From positions 1 through 28,258 of the forward strand of contig JBHEPF010000159.1 of NCBI GenBank assembly GCA_046260445.1: a DNA stretch of 28,258 bases, read 5' to 3'. Numbering within the stretch: position 1 is the stretch's first letter; each line of letters opens with the position of its first letter. Below the pieces are notes generated by a model, which saw nothing but the letters and a program-made list of their open reading frames with translations, was not told the origin of the DNA and did no database searches. Source of the stretch: F2B08 sp046260445. Lineage in GTDB: Bacteria; Actinomycetota; Actinomycetes; Actinomycetales; Dermatophilaceae. Below, piece after piece: positions 14,552-23,530 of the stretch. The translations under genes and the position numbers were made by a program.

Positions 14552-14872
14552 TCAGTCCGCCGTGGACGACGCGCCCGAGGAGGCGGTCGCTGTGGACGGC
14601 TCCTTCTTCGATGACGTCGGGCTGGACTCCGACGACGAGCCGGAGGCCGAGCCCGACGAGCTCGGGGAAGCCGCCGGCGTCGTCGACGAGCCCGAGGACC
14701 GGGAGTCGTTGCGGTAGAACCCGCTGCCCTTGAAGACGACGCCGACGGCGTTGAAGAGCTTGCGGAGCCGGCCGCCGCACTCGGGACACTCGCTCAGCGC
14801 GTCGTCAGTGAAGGACTGGACGATGTCGAAACGGTGCTCACACTCGGTGCAGGCGTACGCATACGTGGGCAC
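14552..14872 (-). CDS. FmdB-family zinc ribbon protein
   Basis: A 106-residue protein. The N-terminal half is the FmdB zinc ribbon: MPTYAYACTECEHRFDIVQS with C8 and C11, then ECPECGG with the second Cys pair, and V-F-K-G-S-G-F-Y. The C-terminal half is a low-complexity Ser/Thr/Ala tail, probably disordered. The family is thought to be regulatory, but its role in actinomycetes is not settled. GTG 14872 follows GAGG at suitable spacing. Confidence 0.9.
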   Translation of the reverse strand: MPTYAYACTECEHRFDIVQSFTDDALSECPECGGRLRKLFNAVGVVFKGSGFYRNDSRSSGSSTTPAASPSSSGSASGSSSESSPTSSKKEPSTATASSGASSTAD

Positions 14873-14932
14873 GGACGGTTACCTCGTTCGGTCGCGCACA
14901 CGGGGGACCGGTGCGCCAGGATGGTGGTTTCG

Positions 14933-14938
14933 ATCGTA
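14933..14938 (-). promoter_or_regulatory. Candidate -10 element of fmdB
   Basis: TACGAT on the minus strand, about 60 bases before the start codon, giving a normal leader with a ribosome-binding site. No clear -35 is seen. Confidence 0.3.
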
Positions 14939-14963
14939 CCTGCATCGCGAGGCACCTCTTCAC

Positions 14964-14997
14964 ACCTCCTTCTCCCACCTCCTTCTCCCACCTCCTG
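14964..14997. repeat. 13-bp tandem repeat, about 2.5 copies
   Basis: ACCTCCTTCTCCC at 14964-14976 and 14977-14989, plus a partial third copy. On the minus strand each unit contains AAGGAGGT, a perfect Shine-Dalgarno sequence, but no start codon is correctly placed for a recognised gene. Confidence 0.7.
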
Positions 14998-15004
14998 CCT
15001 CGGC

Positions 15005-16561
15005 TCACACCTGCTTAGGGTCGGGGGGCCGACCCGACCGCGGCTGCCGCAACCGCGGCGCCCAGCCCGCCAGCCGGCCCCCCTCGCTCACAGCACGCAC
15101 CCGGCGCTCGGCGGCGTCACGCGCCCGGGTCGTCGTGACGATGAGCAGCTCGTCGCCGGCGAGGATCGAGGTGGCCGGGGAGGGTACGAAGCCGGCCTTG
15201 TCACGGATGATGAGCGTGACGTTGGCTCCGGGCGGGAGCCGGAGCTCGCCGACCTCGACGCCGGCGATGCGAGAGCCCTCCCCGACACTGACCTGGAGCA
15301 GGTCGGCATCGAGCTCCTCCAGGGGCACGAGCTCGACCTCCAGGCTGACCGACTGGTACGCCTGGGTCAGCTTGAGCCGTCGGGCCACCCAGGGCAGGGT
15401 CGGGGCCTGGAGCAGGGTGAAGACGAGGACGAGCACGAAAACGAGGTCGAAGATCCAGGCCGCGTCGAGGCCGTAGGTGATGGGGACGGTCGCGAGCACG
15501 ACCGGGACGGCGCCACGCAGGCCGGCCCAGGAGAGGAAGGCCTGCTCCCGCCACGACATTCCGAACGGCAGGAGCGAGACGACGACCGAGAGCGGCCGGG
15601 CGACGAGGAGCAGGACCAGCCCGATGATCGCCGCGGGGATGATCTGGTCGACGAGGTTGGCCGGCCTGGCGAGGAGCCCGAGCATGACGAACAGGCCGAT
15701 CTGGGCGAGCCAGCCCAACGCCGTCCCGAACGCGTGGACGGACTGCTGGTGCGGCAGGTGGGAGTTGCCCATGACCAGCGCCGCGAGGTAGCAGGCGATG
15801 AACCCGGAGGTCTGGGTCAGCGAGGCGCTCGCATACGCGAGGATCGCGACGGCGAAGATCGCGATCGCGAACAGGCCAGAGGAGGTCGAGGCGATCCGAC
15901 GCAGCACCCGCACGCCGACCCAGCCGATCGCGAGACCGATGACCGCGCCGCCGACGAGCTGCACGGTGGCGTTGAGGAACAGGGCCAGGACCGAGAGTGA
16001 CTCGTCGATGCTCGCGGCGTCGGCCGCGAAGGCCACGACAAGGATGACGACCGGGGCGTCGTTGAACCCGGACTCGGCCTCGAGAAGGCCGCTGAGCCGA
16101 CGGGGGAGGGACACGGTACGCAGAACGGAGAACACCGCGGCTGCGTCCGTCGAGGCGAGGACGGCCCCGATGATGAGGGCCATCTCCAGGGGCACGCCGA
16201 GGATAAAGTGGGCGGCGCCCGCGACGACGAGGACGGAGATGACGATACCGACCGTCGCGAGTGACAGGGCGGGGCCCATCGAGCGTCGGATCCCCGACCA
16301 CTTCGTCGTGAGGCCACCCTCGATGAGGATGAGGGCGAGCGCCGCATACCCCAGCGCCTCGGCCAGCCGCTCGTCGTCGAACCGGATCCCGAGACCCGCC
16401 TCACCGAGGATCATCCCGATGACGAGGTAGATGACCAGCGAGGGCATGCCCGAGCGCACCGAGAGGCGCACCGCTGCGGCAGCGGCGAGCAGGGTGAGAC
16501 TGCCCAGAAGGAGGGCGGGGTTGAGGTCGGCAGCCGTGAAGCCGCCATCCGCAAAGATCAC
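15005..16561 (-). CDS. Potassium/proton antiporter, NhaP2/CvrA-like (CPA1) with RCK_C domain
   Basis: A 518-residue transporter. About 12-13 hydrophobic segments span residues 15-400 in a Na+/H+-exchanger fold. The central ESGFNDAPVVILVVAF (about 169-184) carries the conserved N-D pair, preceded by ASTDAAAVFSVLRTVSLPRR. RGAVPVVLATVP lies in a later helix. After residue 400 comes a cytoplasmic TrkA-C-like (RCK_C) domain (EVELVPLEELDADLLQVSVG, ending IIRDKAGFVPSPATSILAGD) that probably senses a nucleotide or ion. It should export K+ or Na+ for H+ and help in ion and pH balance. The GTG start sits before the first helix. It is divergent from the acylase gene. Confidence 0.9.
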   Translation of the reverse strand: MIFADGGFTAADLNPALLLGSLTLLAAAAAVRLSVRSGMPSLVIYLVIGMILGEAGLGIRFDDERLAEALGYAALALILIEGGLTTKWSGIRRSMGPALSLATVGIVISVLVVAGAAHFILGVPLEMALIIGAVLASTDAAAVFSVLRTVSLPRRLSGLLEAESGFNDAPVVILVVAFAADAASIDESLSVLALFLNATVQLVGGAVIGLAIGWVGVRVLRRIASTSSGLFAIAIFAVAILAYASASLTQTSGFIACYLAALVMGNSHLPHQQSVHAFGTALGWLAQIGLFVMLGLLARPANLVDQIIPAAIIGLVLLLVARPLSVVVSLLPFGMSWREQAFLSWAGLRGAVPVVLATVPITYGLDAAWIFDLVFVLVLVFTLLQAPTLPWVARRLKLTQAYQSVSLEVELVPLEELDADLLQVSVGEGSRIAGVEVGELRLPPGANVTLIIRDKAGFVPSPATSILAGDELLIVTTTRARDAAERRVRAVSEGGRLAGWAPRLRQPRSGRPPDPKQV

Positions 16562-16668
16562 AGACCCGCACCCCCGCTCCCATCGTGAGCGGGCGTGACG
16601 AGGCCGCAGCGCGTCGCTGGTGTCCCTGTCACGGCCCTGTCGTCTCCCGTCCGGCGGCTGGTGTGTCC

Positions 16669-16674
16669 TAGTCT
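16669..16674 (+). promoter_or_regulatory. -10 element of the acylase gene
   Basis: TAGTCT, six bases before GTG 16681, in the 119-bp gap between divergent genes. Again consistent with a leaderless transcript. Confidence 0.5.
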
Positions 16675-16680
16675 CGCAGG

Positions 16681-19263
16681 GTGACCCGTCGTCAGCAGTT
16701 CCGTCTCGCCGCCGTCGCCGTCGCGATCGGACTCGTCATCGCCCTCGTGGTCGGCGTGACGCTCGCCACCACGGCCGTGCGCCGACCCTTCCCCCCGACG
16801 ACCGGAGAGCTCTCGCTCGCCGGGCTGTCCGGTCCGGTCGAGGTGCTGCGCGACGAGCGCGGGGTGCCGCACATCTACGCCGACACCGCCGACGACCTGG
16901 CGATGGCGCAGGGCTTCGTCCACGCCCAGGACCGCTTCTTCCAGATGGACCTCGGGCGGCACGCGACGGCCGGCCGCCTGGCCGAGCTCGTCGGCGAGGC
17001 GGGCCTCGAGAGCGACAAGGTGGTCCGTACCCTCGGCTGGCGCCGCGTCGCCGAGCAGGAGCTGCCGCTCCTCGAGCCACGCACCCGGCGGCTCCTGCAG
17101 GCCTACGCGGACGGCGTCAACGCCTACATCGACCGCCACTCCAGCCCGAGCGCGATGGGGCTGGAGTACGTCCTCCTCGGTCAGCAGTTCGGCGGCTACA
17201 GCGTCGAGGAGTGGACCCCGGTCGACTCCCTGGCCTGGCTCAAGGCGATGGCCTGGGACCTCAAGGGCAACTACGAGGGCGAGCTGACCCGGGCCCGGCT
17301 GGCAGGTCGGATGACTCTGGAGCAGATCCTGGAGCTCTACCCTGCGCTCAACCTCGACGCCCGCCCCCCCATCCTCTCCGAGGATGAGTGGGACCCCGAC
17401 TCGACCGCCCCCGCTGAGTCGCGGGTCGCCCTCGACGACCTCGGCGTCGACCTCGCCGACGTCGAGCGGGTCGAGGCGGCGTATGCGCGGGTCGGCGGGG
17501 CGATGGAGGCGATGCCCGAGGCGCTCGGCCGCGGCGAGGGTGTCGGCTCCAACTCCTGGGCCGTCACCGGGTCCAAGTCCTCGACGGGGCAGCCGATCCT
17601 CGCCAACGACCCGCACCTCGCAGTCGGGATCCCGAGCGTCTTCTACCAGGTCGGCCTGCACTGCAGGGCGGTGACGAGCGGCTGCCCGTTGGACGTCGCC
17701 GGCTTCTCCTTCGCCGGGGTCCCCGGAGTCGTCATCGGGCACAACGACCGGATCGCCTGGGGCTTCACGAACCTCGTCGCCGACGTCACCGACTTCTACC
17801 TGCACCGGCTGCGGGACGAGACCTACCTGCGCGACGGGACCTACCTTCCCCTGGAGGCGCGCACCGAGACCATCCGGGTCGCCGGGGGTGAGAACGAGAC
17901 GATCACGGTCCGCTCCACGGTGCAGGGGCCGCTGCTCTCCGACGTCGTCACCGCGGCGAGCGACGCGGGCGCGAACGCTTTCGTCCAGGACCGCACCGTC
18001 CGGGAGCGGTACGCGGTCGCGCTCGCGTGGACCGGACTGGTCCCCAGCAACACTGCCGATGCGATCGTCGGCTTCAACACCGCGACGAACTTCAGCGAGT
18101 TCCGGGACGCCGCGGAGAAGTTCGCCGTTCCCGGTCAGAGCCTCGTCTATGCCGACGTCGACGGCAACATCGGGTACCAGGCCCCCGGGCTGATCCCGGT
18201 GAGGACCCCGGCCATCCAAGGAGCGGCCCCCGGGTACTGGCCGGCGCCGGGCTGGGACCCCAGCTATGACTGGCGCGGGTTCGTGCCTTTCGAGGAGATG
18301 CCGTGGACCTACAACCCCGAGGACGAGGTCATCGTCGCCGCGAACCAGGCGGTGACGGAGAGCACCCGCCCGTTCCTCAGCACCGAGTTCGACCACGGGT
18401 ACCGGGCGACCCGGATCCGGGAGCTCATCGAGGAGTTCGGCGCCCTCGGCCCGGCCGACATGGCCGAGCTGCAGATGGACTCGACCAACCCCTTCGCGCC
18501 CACGCTCGTGTCGGCGCTGCTCATGATCGACACCAGTGACGACGAGTTCACGGCCGAGGCGCAGCGGCTCCTCGTCGACTGGGACGACACGACTCCTGAG
18601 GATTCCTCGAGCGAGGGTGCGGCAGCCGCCTACTACAACGCCGTCTGGCGCAACCTGCTGGCTCTGCTCTTCGACGACGAGCTGCCGCGCGACCTCTGGG
18701 CGGTGGGTGGGGCGCAGCACCAGGCCGCTGTCGCCGAGCTGCTCAGCCGCCCGAACAGCCTGTGGTGGGACAACAAGCAGACGCCGGGCATCACCGAGGA
18801 GCGCGACGAGATCCTCCGCCAGGCGCTCCGGGCGGCGCGTCTGGAGCTGACCCGTCAGCTCGGCAAGGACCCGCAGGAATGGGAGTGGGGCAAGCTGCAC
18901 ACCCTCACGCTCGAGCACGACATCCTCGGGGGCGAGAGCGTCCCCGGCCCGATCCGCTGGCTCGCCAACCGCGGGCCCTACGCCATGCCAGGAGGTCCGG
19001 CGATCATCAACGCCAACAGCTGGAGCGCCAACGAGGGATACCACGTCGACCGCGGACCGGCGATGCGGATGGTCGTCGACCTCTCCGATCTCGATGCCTC
19101 CACCTGGGTCAACCAGACCGGCCAGAGCGGGCACCCTTACCACGCCCACTACAGCGACCAGACCAAGTCCTGGGTCGCCGGTGAGCAGTTCCCGTGGCTG
19201 CACTCGGAGCAGGCCGTCCGGGAAGCCACCGCTGACACGCTGACCCTCGTCCCCGGCGGCTAG
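16681..19263 (+). CDS. Penicillin acylase family (Ntn) hydrolase, secreted or membrane-anchored
   Basis: An 860-residue protein of the penicillin G acylase / acyl-homoserine-lactone acylase family (peptidase S45). One hydrophobic segment near residues 9-31 (AAVAVAIGLVIALVVGVTLA) is a signal peptide or anchor, so it acts outside the membrane. The alpha region has VEVLRDERGVPHIYADTADD and GFVHAQDRFFQMDLGRHATA. Self-cleavage before the catalytic Ser290 (GVGSNSWAVTGSKSSTGQP) would release a beta chain with that Ser at its N-terminus. ILANDPHL and FAGVPGVVIGHNDRIAWGFT follow, as in the family, and N-A-N-S-W-S near the end. Its natural amide substrate is unknown. It converges with the cyclo-ligase gene, with 4 bp between stops. 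Confidence 0.92.
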   Translation: MTRRQQFRLAAVAVAIGLVIALVVGVTLATTAVRRPFPPTTGELSLAGLSGPVEVLRDERGVPHIYADTADDLAMAQGFVHAQDRFFQMDLGRHATAGRLAELVGEAGLESDKVVRTLGWRRVAEQELPLLEPRTRRLLQAYADGVNAYIDRHSSPSAMGLEYVLLGQQFGGYSVEEWTPVDSLAWLKAMAWDLKGNYEGELTRARLAGRMTLEQILELYPALNLDARPPILSEDEWDPDSTAPAESRVALDDLGVDLADVERVEAAYARVGGAMEAMPEALGRGEGVGSNSWAVTGSKSSTGQPILANDPHLAVGIPSVFYQVGLHCRAVTSGCPLDVAGFSFAGVPGVVIGHNDRIAWGFTNLVADVTDFYLHRLRDETYLRDGTYLPLEARTETIRVAGGENETITVRSTVQGPLLSDVVTAASDAGANAFVQDRTVRERYAVALAWTGLVPSNTADAIVGFNTATNFSEFRDAAEKFAVPGQSLVYADVDGNIGYQAPGLIPVRTPAIQGAAPGYWPAPGWDPSYDWRGFVPFEEMPWTYNPEDEVIVAANQAVTESTRPFLSTEFDHGYRATRIRELIEEFGALGPADMAELQMDSTNPFAPTLVSALLMIDTSDDEFTAEAQRLLVDWDDTTPEDSSSEGAAAAYYNAVWRNLLALLFDDELPRDLWAVGGAQHQAAVAELLSRPNSLWWDNKQTPGITEERDEILRQALRAARLELTRQLGKDPQEWEWGKLHTLTLEHDILGGESVPGPIRWLANRGPYAMPGGPAIINANSWSANEGYHVDRGPAMRMVVDLSDLDASTWVNQTGQSGHPYHAHYSDQTKSWVAGEQFPWLHSEQAVREATADTLTLVPGG

Positions 19264-19267
19264 CGCG

Positions 19268-19888
19268 TCACTGGTCGCCGTCCGCTGGACCCTCCCCCAC
19301 CCAGCGCAGACCGTCCGCGGTGAGCACCCCATCCACGGGCCGGTCGTGCGGCTCGTGGGGGAGCCGCGGCTCGGCCAGGTCCTCTTCGGGGTGGAGCACG
19401 CAGACCACCGGCGCAGTGGGAGCGAACCGGGGCAGTGCCTTGTCGTAGCAGCCTCCACCCTGTCCCAGACGGGTCCCGCCCACATCGACTGAGAGCCCCG
19501 GGATGAAGGCGACCGACACCTCGGCCACCGCATCCTTCCCCAGCGGCGCACCGAGCCCGTCGGGTGACCACTGCGCCCAGTCCAGGTCGAGATCGGCGAG
19601 GGTGACGGGGACGAGGACGCGCATACCTCTCTCGTATGCCGCGCGCATCAGAGCGCGCACGTCCGGTTCAAGGGGGAGCGGCTCATAGGCCGTGATCGTC
19701 ACGGGCCCCTCGCCTCGGTTGCGCTCCACCTCGACCAGGGCCAGGTGGGCCAGACGCGCTCCGTCGGCGGCGAGGTTCCGGGCGGCGGCGATGTCGCGTC
19801 GACGGGCACGCAGCGCACGCCGTCGCCCGCGCTTGGGCGCGGGCAGCGGCGGGGAGTTCGGATCCTCGGTCGGCGGCACGGCCACCAT
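19268..19888 (-). CDS. 5-formyltetrahydrofolate cyclo-ligase
   Basis: A 206-residue cytoplasmic enzyme that converts 5-formyl-THF with ATP to 5,10-methenyl-THF, recycling a folate storage form. It shows the N-terminal basic helix (KRGRRRALRARRRDIAAARN), then ITAYEPLPLEPDV and the nucleotide-binding DVGGTRLGQGGGCYDKALPR near residues 134-153. In most relatives this motif reads GGGYYDR; here one Tyr is Cys. The C-terminus is DGVLTADGLRW. The start is ATG 19888; GTG 19879 is an alternative. It is divergent from the UGPase gene with 30 bp between start codons. Confidence 0.9.
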   Translation of the reverse strand: MVAVPPTEDPNSPPLPAPKRGRRRALRARRRDIAAARNLAADGARLAHLALVEVERNRGEGPVTITAYEPLPLEPDVRALMRAAYERGMRVLVPVTLADLDLDWAQWSPDGLGAPLGKDAVAEVSVAFIPGLSVDVGGTRLGQGGGCYDKALPRFAPTAPVVCVLHPEEDLAEPRLPHEPHDRPVDGVLTADGLRWVGEGPADGDQ

Positions 19889-19904
19889 GTTAGGAGCGCA
19901 CGGT

Positions 19905-19910
19905 TAGGCT
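19905..19910 (+). promoter_or_regulatory. -10 element of the UGPase-moeA-moaC-mogA-rimJ operon
   Basis: TAGGCT lies eight bases before ATG 19919 with no Shine-Dalgarno in between. It appears to drive the whole overlapping operon. The 30-bp gap is shared with the divergent cyclo-ligase gene. Confidence 0.5.
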
Positions 19911-19918
19911 TGAGCGCC

Positions 19919-21325
19919 ATGAGGCATCCGGGTCTACAGGCAGCCGTCGACATGATGCGGGCGGCCGGGGTGAGCGACCAGGCCGTGGCGGTCTTCGCGA
20001 CCTACCACGCCCAGCTCCAGTCGGGTCATACCGGCACCATTCCCGAGGACTCGATCCTCCCGCTCACCGACGTCCCCCAGCTCGGCGCGGTCACCGCGAC
20101 CGAGGAGGAGCGGCGCGAGGCGCTCGCTCACACGGCCGTTCTCAAGCTCAACGGCGGGCTCGGGACCTCGATGGGGATGACTGGACCGAAGTCGCTCGTG
20201 CCCGTCCGCGACGGGCACACCTTCCTCGACATCGTCGCTCACCAGGTCACCTCGCTCCGGGAGCGCTACGACGTCGAGCTGCCGCTGCTGTTCATGCACT
20301 CGTTCTCGACCCGTGAGGCCTCTCTCGAGGCACTCCGCGCCCACCCCGAGATCGAGGTGGCCGGGATCCCGCTCGACATCCTGCAGAACCGCGAGCCGAA
20401 GCTCACCGTCGACGACCTCGCCCCGGTGCAGTGGCCGCCGAACCCCGACCTCGAGTGGTGCCCACCCGGACACGGCGACGTCTACGTCTCCCTCCTCACC
20501 TCCGGAGCGCTCGACCTGCTCAAGGAGCGCGGGTACGAGACGCTCTTCCTGTCCAACATCGACAACCTCGGCGCGACGTGCGACCCGGACATCGCCGCCT
20601 GGATGCGCGCCGAGCGGATCCCGTACGCCGCGGAGGTCTGCGCCCGCACGCACAACGACCGTAAGGGCGGCCACCTCGCCATCCGCAAGAGCGACGGCCG
20701 GCTGGTCCTGCGGGACACCGGCGCCGTCGACCCGGGCGAGATGGAGTACTTCCAGGACACCGAGCTGCACACGACGTTCCACACGAACAACCTCTGGATC
20801 AGCGTCGACCGACTCCACGAGCAGCTCTCGAGCACCGGTGGGGTCCTCGGCCTGCCGATGATCACCAACCACAAGAACGTCGACCCCACGGACCGGACCT
20901 CGCCCGAGGTCATCCAGATCGAGTCGGCCATGGGCTCGGCGATCGAGGTGTTCGAGGGAGCCCAGGCGATCGCCATCCCGCGCACCCGGTTCCGCCCGGT
21001 CAAGACGACCAACGAGCTGCTCCTCCTCCGCTCGGACATCTACGAGCTGACCGACACCTACGAGCTCGTCTCGCAGGTCGACCACGAGGACCCCTATGTC
21101 GACCTCGGTCCGACCTACTCCCACATCGGCGACTTCCTGGCGCACTTCGCGCAGGGGGTGCCGTCCATCCGCGACTGCACCAGCCTGCGGCTGCGAGGGC
21201 AGCTGACGTTCGGAGCCGGCGTGCGCTGCGTCGGCGACGTCGACATCGTGGCGGAGCACCCCTCGGTCGTCCCGGACGGTGCGGTGCTCACCGGCTCGGG
21301 CGCCGACGTCATCGAGGCGCGATGA
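19919..21325 (+). CDS. UTP-glucose-1-phosphate uridylyltransferase, UDPGP (eukaryote-like) type
   Basis: A 468-residue enzyme that makes UDP-glucose from UTP and glucose-1-phosphate for glycan and cell-envelope synthesis. It is not the short bacterial GalU but the long UDPGP type, shown by VLKLNGGLGTSMGMTGPKSL (about residues 77-96), LLFMHSFSTREASLEAL, the WCPPGHGDVYVSL substrate motif, LFLSNIDNLGATCDPDIAAW and FHTNNLWISVDRL. No break is visible. ATG 19919 matches a -10 box and the family start. The frame is open further upstream but only against the divergent gene. It is first in an operon in which each following gene overlaps the last by 4-11 bp. Confidence 0.93.
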   Translation: MRHPGLQAAVDMMRAAGVSDQAVAVFATYHAQLQSGHTGTIPEDSILPLTDVPQLGAVTATEEERREALAHTAVLKLNGGLGTSMGMTGPKSLVPVRDGHTFLDIVAHQVTSLRERYDVELPLLFMHSFSTREASLEALRAHPEIEVAGIPLDILQNREPKLTVDDLAPVQWPPNPDLEWCPPGHGDVYVSLLTSGALDLLKERGYETLFLSNIDNLGATCDPDIAAWMRAERIPYAAEVCARTHNDRKGGHLAIRKSDGRLVLRDTGAVDPGEMEYFQDTELHTTFHTNNLWISVDRLHEQLSSTGGVLGLPMITNHKNVDPTDRTSPEVIQIESAMGSAIEVFEGAQAIAIPRTRFRPVKTTNELLLLRSDIYELTDTYELVSQVDHEDPYVDLGPTYSHIGDFLAHFAQGVPSIRDCTSLRLRGQLTFGAGVRCVGDVDIVAEHPSVVPDGAVLTGSGADVIEAR

Positions 21326-22551
21326 CGCTGCGCACCATCGAGGAGCACCTCGGCGCCATCCTCGCGACGCTGCGGCCGACGCGGGTGGTCGAGGTCGCGG
21401 TGGGTGAGGCGCTGGGACGCACCCTCGCGGAACCGGTCCGCTCGGCCGTCGACCTGCCCGGGTTCACGAACAGCGCCATGGACGGGTATGCGGTGCGCGC
21501 CGCGGACTGTGCCGGTGCCTCCGCGAACGCGCCGGTCGTCCTGCCCGTGCTCGGCGACATCGCCGCCGGTGACACCCGGATGCTGTCCCTCGAGCTAGGC
21601 CGCTGCTGGCGGATCATGACCGGCGCGCCGCTCCCCGGGGGTGCCGACGCCGTCGTGCCCGTCGAAGACAGTGATGGCGGGACCGAGACCGTGGCGCTCC
21701 GGCTCGCCCCCGAGGTGGGGCGGCACGTGCGCCGGCGCGGGGAGGATGTCGCCAACGGGACCGAGATCCTCACGGCGGGCGAGGTCGTGACCCCGGGGCG
21801 GCTCGCCCTGCTCGCCGCAGCGAACGTGCCGAGGGTGCGGGCGCATACCTCACCCTGTGTGGCGATCATCTCGACCGGTGACGAGCTGCGCGAGCCGGGC
21901 GCCGATCTCGGGCACGGACAGATCGTCGACAGCAACTCCCTCATGCTCGAGGCGCTGGTGCGGGCGAGCGGGGCGGAGCCGCTGCGGATGCGCCGATCGC
22001 GCGACGACGCCACGAGCTTCCGGGTGCTGCTGTCCGAGGCCGCCGCGGCAGCCGACCTCGTCCTCACGACGGGCGGGGTGTCGATGGGGGCCTACGACAC
22101 CGTCAAGGAGGTTCTCTCCGCGAGCGGCGAGGTCGAGTTCGCCAGGGTCGCGATGCGGCCCGGTATGCCGCAGGGACACGGTGTCGTCGGGTCGCGGCGC
22201 ACGCCGGTCATCACCCTGCCCGGCAACCCGCTCAGTGCGATGGTCTCTTTCCACGTCTTCGTCCTGCCTGCGCTCGCGGCGCTGCAGGGACGGGCGTCCG
22301 GGGTCTCCTCATGGCGGGCCGGTGCCGTGCCGGCGAGAGCCGGCGTGGGGTGGCGTTCCGTCCAGGGCAAGACCGAGCTCAGCCGGGTCACGCTCCGCGA
22401 CGGCCTCGCCTGGCCGGCGACGGGCCAGGGCTCGCACATGGTCGGAGCCCTCGCCCAGGCCGATGCGCTCGCGATCGTGCCGCCCGACGTCTCGGTGGTC
22501 GTCGAAGGCGATGTCGTGCAGTGTCTGCCGCTCGTGGGTGCGGCGCGATGA
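21322..22551 (+). CDS. moeA: Molybdopterin molybdotransferase MoeA family, gephyrin-like Glp
   Basis: A 409-residue MoeA/gephyrin-family enzyme. It inserts molybdate into adenylated molybdopterin, the last step of molybdenum-cofactor synthesis. Motifs in order: DLPGFTNSAMDGYAVRAADC (about 49-68), WRIMTGAPLPGGADAVVPVE (about 95-114), IISTGDELREPG, LTTGGVSMGAYDTVKEVL (about 251-268) and TLPGNPLSAMVSFHVFVLPA. A C-terminal domain IV follows. In corynebacteria the copy located between a UGPase and rimJ/glpR is Glp, which binds FtsZ and acts with the membrane receptor GlpR in division. The same context here suggests that role, either in place of or in addition to catalysis. The ATG overlaps the previous stop by four bases. 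Confidence 0.92.
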   Translation: MTLRTIEEHLGAILATLRPTRVVEVAVGEALGRTLAEPVRSAVDLPGFTNSAMDGYAVRAADCAGASANAPVVLPVLGDIAAGDTRMLSLELGRCWRIMTGAPLPGGADAVVPVEDSDGGTETVALRLAPEVGRHVRRRGEDVANGTEILTAGEVVTPGRLALLAAANVPRVRAHTSPCVAIISTGDELREPGADLGHGQIVDSNSLMLEALVRASGAEPLRMRRSRDDATSFRVLLSEAAAAADLVLTTGGVSMGAYDTVKEVLSASGEVEFARVAMRPGMPQGHGVVGSRRTPVITLPGNPLSAMVSFHVFVLPALAALQGRASGVSSWRAGAVPARAGVGWRSVQGKTELSRVTLRDGLAWPATGQGSHMVGALAQADALAIVPPDVSVVVEGDVVQCLPLVGAAR

Positions 22552-23039
22552 CGGACAACACCGGAGCCCGGCTCACCCATGTCCGGTCCGACGGCTCCGC
22601 GCACATGGTCGACGTCTCCGCCAAGTCGGTGACGGCTCGCGAGGCTTCGGCCGCGGGTCGTGTCCTCCTCAGCGCCGCCGCTGTCGATGCGCTGCGCTCG
22701 GGTGAGGTGCCCAAGGGGGACGCGCTGGCCGTCGCGCGGGTCGCGGGCATCCAGGCCGTCAAGAAGACCCCCGACCTCATCCCGCTCGCCCACCCCGTCG
22801 CCGTTCACGCCGTGGCGGTCGACCTCACCGTCGTCGACGAGGGGGTCGAGATCGTCGCGACGGTGCGCACCGCGGACCGTACCGGCATCGAGATGGAGGC
22901 ACTCACCGCCGTGAGCGTCGCCGCCCTCACCGTCGTCGACATGGTCAAGGCCGTCGACAAGCACGCCCGGATCACAGATGTGCGGGTGACCGCCAAGTCC
23001 GGTGGCCGCTCGGGGGACTGGCAGGAGGGGAGCGCATGA
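22548..23039 (+). CDS. moaC: Cyclic pyranopterin monophosphate synthase MoaC
   Basis: A 163-residue MoaC, which with MoaA turns GTP into cyclic pyranopterin monophosphate, the first Moco intermediate. Family motifs: MVDVSAKSVTAREASAAGRV (about residues 20-39), KGDALAVARVAGIQAVKKTP (about 57-76), DLIPLAHPVAV, RTGIEMEALTAVSVAALTVV and DMVKAVDKHARITDVRV. The His in LAHP and the Glu-Met-Glu segment are part of the active site. It overlaps moeA by four bases and mogA by four. moaA, moaD and moaE are not in the window. Confidence 0.95.
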   Translation: MTDNTGARLTHVRSDGSAHMVDVSAKSVTAREASAAGRVLLSAAAVDALRSGEVPKGDALAVARVAGIQAVKKTPDLIPLAHPVAVHAVAVDLTVVDEGVEIVATVRTADRTGIEMEALTAVSVAALTVVDMVKAVDKHARITDVRVTAKSGGRSGDWQEGSA

Positions 23040-23530
23040 CCGAGTCTCCCGCGCACACCTCTCGGGCGGTCGTCATCACCTGCTCGACGCGAGCGGCCAA
23101 GGGCGTCTACCCGGACCGGGGCGGGCCGTTCCTCGTCGAGGCGTTGCGCTCCTGGGGGTTCCAGTGTGAAGACCCCGTCGTGGTCCCGGACGGTCCGCTT
23201 GTCGAGGCGGCGCTGCGTGATGCCGTTGCCACCGGCGCCGCGGTCGTCCTCACCACGGGAGGAACCGGGCTCACACCGACCGACGGCACCCCCGAGGCCA
23301 CGCGGGTGGTCATCGACACCGAGGTGCCGGGGATCGCGGAGGCGATCCGGGTCGCGGGGGTGGCCCAGGGCATACCGACCGCGATGCTCTCGCGCGGGAT
23401 CGCCGGACTGGCCGGGCGCACACTCGTCGTCAACGTGCCGGGCTCGAGCGGTGGGGTCAAGGACGCGATCCGAGTGCTCGGGCCGGTGCTCGCGCATGCG
23501 GTGAGCCAGATCGGCGGCGGTGACCACTGA
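23036..23530 (+). CDS. mogA: MogA/MoaB-family molybdopterin adenylyltransferase
   Basis: A 164-residue protein of the MogA/MoaB family, which adenylates molybdopterin so that MoeA can insert molybdate. The signature VVLTTGGTGLTPTDGTPEAT (about residues 70-89) binds the pterin, and VVNVPGSSGGVKDAIRVLGP (about 131-150) closes the fold. The N-terminus is AVVITCSTRAAKGVYPDRGG. It lies immediately after moaC in a four-base overlap, so three Moco genes are read as one unit with the division-linked genes around them. Confidence 0.92.
   Translation: MTESPAHTSRAVVITCSTRAAKGVYPDRGGPFLVEALRSWGFQCEDPVVVPDGPLVEAALRDAVATGAAVVLTTGGTGLTPTDGTPEATRVVIDTEVPGIAEAIRVAGVAQGIPTAMLSRGIAGLAGRTLVVNVPGSSGGVKDAIRVLGPVLAHAVSQIGGGDH

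Noticed and set aside
14794..14991. 65-codon minus-strand frame preceded by Shine-Dalgarno-like repeats.
   Set aside because: Its start lies inside the repeats, it overlaps the fmdB start in another frame, and the product looks random.
16558..19551. 997-codon minus-strand frame opposite the acylase gene.
   Set aside because: It is an antisense shadow; the + strand encodes a complete penicillin acylase family protein.
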